Source: Coenobita brevimanus
Taxonomy: Eukaryota; Arthropoda; Malacostraca; Decapoda; Coenobitidae
DNA length: 64,000 bases
Direction: 5' to 3'
Assembly: GCA_032717465.1 (NCBI GenBank)
Contig: CM064732.1
Coordinates: 27,942,330 to 28,006,329, forward strand
The position numbers and the translations under genes were made by a program. The notes under the pieces are model-generated. The model had not been told where the DNA came from, did no database searches, and saw only the letters and a program-made list of their open reading frames with translations. Positions 58,779 to 64,000 of the stretch are shown piece by piece (position 1 is the first letter of the stretch; each line of letters begins with the position of its first letter).

Positions 58779-58995
58779 AATATAAACACTTGCCCAAGTT
58801 ATCCGCAGATATATTCCTATTTATAAAATAAGATCACTGCAATTAAAAGTTAATCAATATCTATACCCCTACTGCGAGTGCTGAAAAGGAACGTAAATTA
58901 ACTAGGTCACGTCCCTTGCCTCCATTGAAAAACTGGATTTTGATGAGATAAAGGATAGAGGTTATGAGGTGTGGAAAAATAATGGAAACAGTAGA

Positions 58996-59032
<37 letters not shown>

Positions 59033-59145
59033 GGGGGAAGGGAAAGAGAAGGAAGCGAGAAGGTCGGACAAGAGGGTTGGGGAGAATGACCGAGCGATGT
59101 CAGGACTCCATATTATAATTACAAATCATAATAGATAGCATGATG

Positions 59146-59183
<38 letters not shown>

Positions 59184-59689
59184 CAGACAGATAGAAGCAG
59201 CAAGTCAGGGGATGAGATAGGTAGTGTGTCAGCGAGAATCGAGCAATGGTAAACATGCTTACACACTCTAACTCAAGGAATGCTTGATCGGCACACGAGC
59301 AGCGCCTCATGACCATACACACACATACACACATACTCACACACAGGCTTCTAGAAACTTCACATCAGTATATTCCACATGACACGACCCCTGCTAAAAT
59401 AGGATTTTAGGAAGCAGAGCTCAGAAGGAGGTTAGCCTTAGAATCGACAGGTAGTGGAGAGAGTGAATAAGAAGAGGGGTCCAACTAGACTTACTTAGTA
59501 TATTAAGTCTCTGTAATACATACGCTGCTCAACTCAGACTTTCTCTGAAGATAATAAATCAAGATCAACTCCCCGTATTCATCTTTAACTCCTCCTGCTC
59601 TTCAATTAACTTAAGACTCACCTATTACAAGAATTAAGAGTTACATATATAAAAATGTTGGCTACAAAGCTTTAACACCATCACTTTCC
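58779..59689. other. non-coding DNA with (GA)n and (GATA)n
   Basis: (GA)n at 58994-59030 and (GATA)n at 59146-59190. No gene recognised. Confidence 0.6.
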
Positions 59690-61300
59690 CCTTATGACTT
59701 TCTAATGACTAACACTACAGTTCCTTCAATTAAAGTATTTTCTGCCATCAGTGGCCTCATTACTAATAAGGCATATGAGCTTGATGGGGTCCCTCCTGTT
59801 GTCCTCAAGAACTCTGCTTGTGTGCCTACACCTTGCCTAGGTATACTTTTTCACCTTTGAATCTTAACCTGTACCTTCCCTTTTTGGTGGAAGTTTGTTC
59901 TCATTCAGCTTGTCCCGAAGATGGGTGACCATTCCCAACCCTCTAACTATCGCCAACTGCTTTAACATCCTGTTTCAAAAGTTTTTAAGTCATTTCTTAA
60001 AAATAATAATAATAATAAGCACCGTTCCTACCAAACTTTCTTTTTCATCGTCAGTATGAGTTCTGCCAGGGACGCTCCACTGGCGATTTTCTCATCTACC
60101 TTTCAGACTCCTGGTCATCCTCCTTTCGGGACTTTGGTGAAAGATTTGGCATTGCACTTGACATCTCAAATGCTTTCGATCGAGGTTGGCATTAATCTTT
60201 AATTTCCAAACTGCCCGCTTATGGTTTGCATCCTTATATCTGTGCCTTCATCTTTAGCTTCCTTTCTGGTCGTTCTGTTGAAGCTGCTGTAGGCGGCCAC
60301 CGTTCTTCTCCTTGAACTGTTAATGGAAATGTTCCTTAGGGTTCTGTCGTATCAACTCTCTTGCTTCTATTCATCAATGACCTAAACTGAACCCTATTGC
60401 TGATGACTCAACTCTTCACCTTTCCATTCGCTGCTCACAGTGTCCACTGCAGCAGTTGCTTCAAGAAACTAGGAATGAGGCTATGGCACACTTAATGTCT
60501 TGACTTAGCTGATATCTCTGATTGGGGTAAAAGTAATCTTGTTTTTAATGCATCAAAAACTCAGTTCTTACATTTTTCAACCCGACAATATCATTTGCAA
60601 GAGTATCGTCTATTTTTTAACAATATCCTACTCAATCCTGCATCAACTTCAAACATACTTCGGGCTTCATTCTCTCAGGATTGATCTAGGTAAGATCATT
60701 TTACCTTTCTTACAAAATCTGCTTTCAAGAAATTATGTGTACTAAGATGATTCCATGTCATATTTGCTCCTGTACAGTTGCTGACTTTATGTACGAGTTT
60801 AATTTCCGGTGTGGAGGATACAACTCCCATGAGTGAGGAAGCTTCCCACATACAGCTTCTCCCAACAAGGTAGAGTCAAAGGCTTTTCATCTCATTATGT
60901 CTCCTTCTCTTACTGCTTCCCTTCAGCCTCCGTCTCTTCGTTGCACTGTTGCATCTTTATCTCTTCTATCGCGATTTCCATGGTCACTGCACCTCTGAAC
61001 TGTCTGCTTCCCTCCCGCCACCACTACCGCAGGTGTGTAGCACCCGTTTAGCAACAAACTCTCCTCTTTCTGTCCAACTCTTTACTGTAAGAGCTAACCG
61101 TTACTGCCAGTCCTTCAGCGTATGCAACTGTCTTCCTCTGTCTGTATTTCCTATTGCTTATGATCTCCAGTCTTCCAACCGCAATGTGTTCAGGTATCTC
61201 GAAACTAACGGAGCTTGAATTTGGCTCCCTGATAACTTTTTTTTTTTTTTATATAGGTTTCTGATCATCCGTTTCTTCTTCCTTGCATATTAAAAAAAGA
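59690..61300 (+). mobile_element. Jockey-like LINE, copy d (decayed)
   Basis: Starts in the endonuclease-RT linker ('ttttctgccatcagtggcct', equivalent to copy c near 57485) and runs to the 3' end with 'cttcttccttgcatatt' and a short A tail at about 61300. RT blocks can be read only in pieces: 'agggacgctccactggcgat' near 60069 and 'tttcgatcgaggttggcat' near 60175. Many stops and frameshifts. 5'-truncated, as usual for LINE copies. Confidence 0.8.
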
Positions 61301-61650
61301 GGGGTTATGGTGAAGAGAGGGGATGGGAAGGAGAGAGGGAGGGTGGGGGCGGGGAAGAAAGAGATACATATAATATTGAGAGTGAAATGGAAATAAAAGC
61401 AGGACAAGATAGGAAAAAGAAGGTGAGAATGGATGGAGGGAAAAAGTACAGAAGCAGAGATTGAAAAGGAGACTTGGAAAGAGGGAAGGGTTGAAGATGA
61501 AAAAAAAAAAAAAAGGAAAACGCTGATGTGGCAGAGACTAGGAAGGAGAGACGAGTATGGATGGGAGTGTATATGGGCTCACAGTGAGTCAGAGTTTGGA
61601 ATTAAATTCAGTTGACAAGGTGCGTTATAATGGAGGCAGAGAGGTGAGGT

Positions 61651-61725
<75 letters not shown>

Positions 61726-62016
61726 TTTTGTTAGTCTTTTGTTTTTGTCTCACGTTTCTTGCTTCTCTCTTCCTAGTTTCTCCCTCTTTACTTGCTTTTT
61801 CCTCACATCTTTTAACCATAGTTCTTTGGTAATTTTTTAATCTCATTTTTTCCTCCATTGTTGCATTTTTTTTCTTTTCAGTTATTTTCTCTTTTTCCTT
61901 CTAGTCGAAATTTCAATATATATTTTTTTTTTTTTTTTCTTTAATCATGAGTTTCACAGTTGTTCTGTTTGTTAGTATTGCTCTTCATTTCCCCTATTAT
62001 TTCATTACAATTTTTT
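61301..62016. other. simple-repeat-rich DNA
   Basis: Purine-rich to about 61620, then (CT)n 61652-61692 and (CA)n 61693-61722, then T-rich sequence. No gene recognised. Confidence 0.65.
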
Positions 62017-62020
62017 TTAA

Positions 62021-62798
62021 CCTGCTGCATCCCAGCAGATTTTTCACCACTGACCTCCCCCAATCCCGGCAGATTTTGGATTTTTTTTTTTTTTTTTTTT
62101 TTCTGGCTCAAACCTCCACTTTTTGTGAAAAACAATGGCAAATCACAGAAAACGTGCTTACCGGAGCTTAGAAATGGGCTATACAGGTGACCCTTTAAAC
62201 ATGTGGTGTTGTGTTCTCTGGAGCCGTGCTGCAGCAGTCACGATTTCTATGACAGCGGTAACTATTGCAAACCACTCAAAAAAAGGTAGATATTTGTTCA
62301 TTTGGCATGAATTTATAGGTAGTACAAGAATATACTGGTTTTCATACAATAATATAAGTGATATAGGCGTTGTTTCACTTACTCAACACATCAACATACC
62401 GCACCTTCCTTGGCGACATTACCTCTTCATCTTTTCTGCTCGTTTCTTCCTCTGGCACCATATAATCTTTGTACTCCACATCGTTATCGACTGGGGAATC
62501 ACTCTTGCCTTGAATTTTGTACCGTGATGCGACATGTCTTTACTGGCCAGGTCACTGCTAACAGGTGAGTTGCCGAGACAAGGGTATGCAGGGGAGGGGG
62601 TTCACTCGGGATAAGGCAGTGTTACCACCTGGCAGCAAGTAGAGAAAGGTCTTCTGCATATGCCAACCAAAAATCACTTGCGAAACTTGATAATTTGCAA
62701 ATGAAAGACCATGCAATTGGAAAACATATGGGTACATTGATGGGACTCAGCGTGACAAAACGTTGTAACGTTCCCATACGTTAACGGGACGCAGTGGG
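62021..62798 (-). mobile_element. piggyBac-like MITE, second copy (778 bp)
   Basis: Flanked by TTAA (62017-62020 and 62799-62802). The right end, read inward, is CCCACTGCGTCCCG and the left end CCTGCTGCATCCCAGCAG; one C of the terminal CCC has mutated. The interior aligns in reverse to the copy at 55552-56325 throughout (for example 'actggccaggtcactgctaa'). Length is within 4 bp of that copy. The 130-codon frame at 62135-62527 is not conserved in the other copy. Confidence 0.85.
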
Positions 62799-62802
62799 TT
62801 AA

Positions 62803-64000
62803 AACTCATCATTATATATTTATTTCCTCTCTCTTTCAGTCCCTCTTTTCCATTTTTCCCATTTGTTTTTTCATTTTGGGTTTCTTGTTTGCATATCACA
62901 TGTTCGTCTCTTCCGTTAGCTTCCTCCCACTTCCAACTTTTTCAATATTGACATCCTTTATCACTCGCTAAATCACTTCATTGCACTTGTTTTCCTGTTT
63001 CTGTCTTTTACTCATCCCTTTTGCTTTCATTTACTTTCCTCTTCCATCATAACCAATAAAATGTGCTTTGTGAGCGTGTGACGAGTTAGCAAGCGTTTGT
63101 ACATACCCCTGTCATCATAATTTCATCTTGGTGTAAACTTTCAACATTTCTGGTGAGGTAGTTGGACAATAACAGAATAACAATTGAGCTAAATATTTAC
63201 TTTCTTCCGTCCTCTCTCTCTCTGAATATGCACATAACGAGGCTCCATAGCATTTATCACACGTGCAATGTTCAGTTCTCTGCCACCTTCTTGCTGTGTC
63301 AACCAACTGCGTTGGTAAACACTTGGCTATTGATCGAATGATAAAACACAGAAACAGGGCGATTACACTTGCTGATTTCTCCCCATAAACATGGAAAAAT
63401 CGCACATATATAATTATGAGCGTAATATCCTATATTTAATTATTGGTATACATGCATGAAAACAGTGCTACAACAGGAAATCTTTTTTAAATCGATTTCA
63501 TAATGGAGCATATCAGTGAAGACCTCGGTACATTCCCTTGGAAAGTTGGGATTCTAAGGAGTTTCTTTGGTCTCATGGGTAAATATATAGCTAAAAACAA
63601 AATATATTGATTGTATCTACTATCTGCTGAAAGAATCTCTCCTCTATCTCACATAGAAATGTTATTATCCTCTGAAAACCATTGCAGTTGGGCAGTGTCG
63701 TGTTGGGCCGGACCAGGTCGTCCTTGGCCGTTCATTTCTCAGCTGAACATAAAAGTGAACATCGCTTCTATAGCTCGTATTAATAATTTTCTCAGTTTCT
63801 TTTCTCCCTTTGTTCCAGCTTCCTCTTTCTATCACTTCCTTTCTCTCTTTTATTCCTGCATTCTTTTCCACACTTTCTCCTTTTCCTTCAATTTCCAAAT
63901 TCATTCTCCATTTTATTAACTGTCGCTTTCCCTTCAATTTGCTCTTGATATTCTGTTCGTTTCTATTTTCCTCTTTTCTTTATTTTTTTTTTCAAATCAC
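62803..64000. other. non-coding DNA to window end
   Basis: T- and C-rich sequence with no recognised gene or element; frames are short and low complexity. Confidence 0.6.

Noticed and set aside
62135..62527. 130-codon frame
   Set aside because: Lies inside the piggyBac-like MITE and is not kept in the other copy.

Overview
The window is eukaryotic, repeat-dominated DNA. The many long (TA)n, (CA)n, (CT)n and (GATA)n microsatellites, the mix of RTE-like and Jockey-like LINEs, tRNA-derived SINE-like pieces and small TTAA-targeted DNA transposons fit an arthropod, most plausibly a decapod crustacean. That assignment is inference; no rRNA, mitochondrial or host protein gene is present to test it. 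I found no convincing host exon in 64 kb. All long reading frames belong to retroelements or are low-complexity readings of microsatellites.

Layout. 1-5008: a 1.9-kb tandem repeat in A-B-A' arrangement, cut by a 100-N gap (5009-5108). 5109-5493: end of an LTR. 5.7-9.9 kb and 11.8-14.4 kb: two decayed copies of a Jockey-like LINE, the second hit by a TTAA-type DNA element. 14.4-18.1 kb: microsatellites, a foldback element and a 2.2-kb domain that switches from polypyrimidine to polypurine. 18-23 kb: non-coding, with a 166-bp TTAA-type MITE, tRNA-like boxes and a 122-bp tandem repeat. 23.2-24.9 kb: a broken LINE on the plus strand. 25.8-29.5 kb: an RTE-like LINE on the minus strand carrying a 1040-bp solo LTR with a perfect 5-bp target duplication. 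29.9-30.3 kb: a tRNA-derived SINE. 30357-36572: LTR retrotransposon copy A. 37.3-50.6 kb: a tandem duplication with (CA)n at all three boundaries; its second unit carries copy C (43474-48903) of the same LTR family, and the first unit preserves the empty site. 51.5 kb: another small MITE. 53.1-54.1 kb: a hAT-like non-autonomous element with an internal palindrome. 54.6-55.0 kb: a 166-bp tandem repeat. 55.1-58.7 kb: a Jockey-like LINE (minus) interrupted by a 774-bp piggyBac-like MITE at TTAA. 59.7-61.3 kb: a fourth Jockey-like copy. 62.0-62.8 kb: a second, inverted copy of the 775-bp MITE.

The most interesting object is the LTR retrotransposon family of copies A and C. Its protein has Ty3/gypsy-type domains (zinc-knuckle Gag, aspartic protease, D,D35E integrase with GPY/F module, RT, RNase H), but integrase lies before RT/RNase H, the Ty1/copia order. 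This is the hallmark of the Gmr1-like group, and the Gag resembles the SCAN-related capsid of that group. Copy A has only one in-frame stop in gag-pol. Copy C has near-identical LTRs yet lacks most of RT and all of RNase H, suggesting it was mobilised in trans.

Relative order of events can be read from nesting: LINEs first, then MITEs and the solo LTR inside them; tandem duplication at 37-50 kb, then copy C in one unit and a small MITE in the other.
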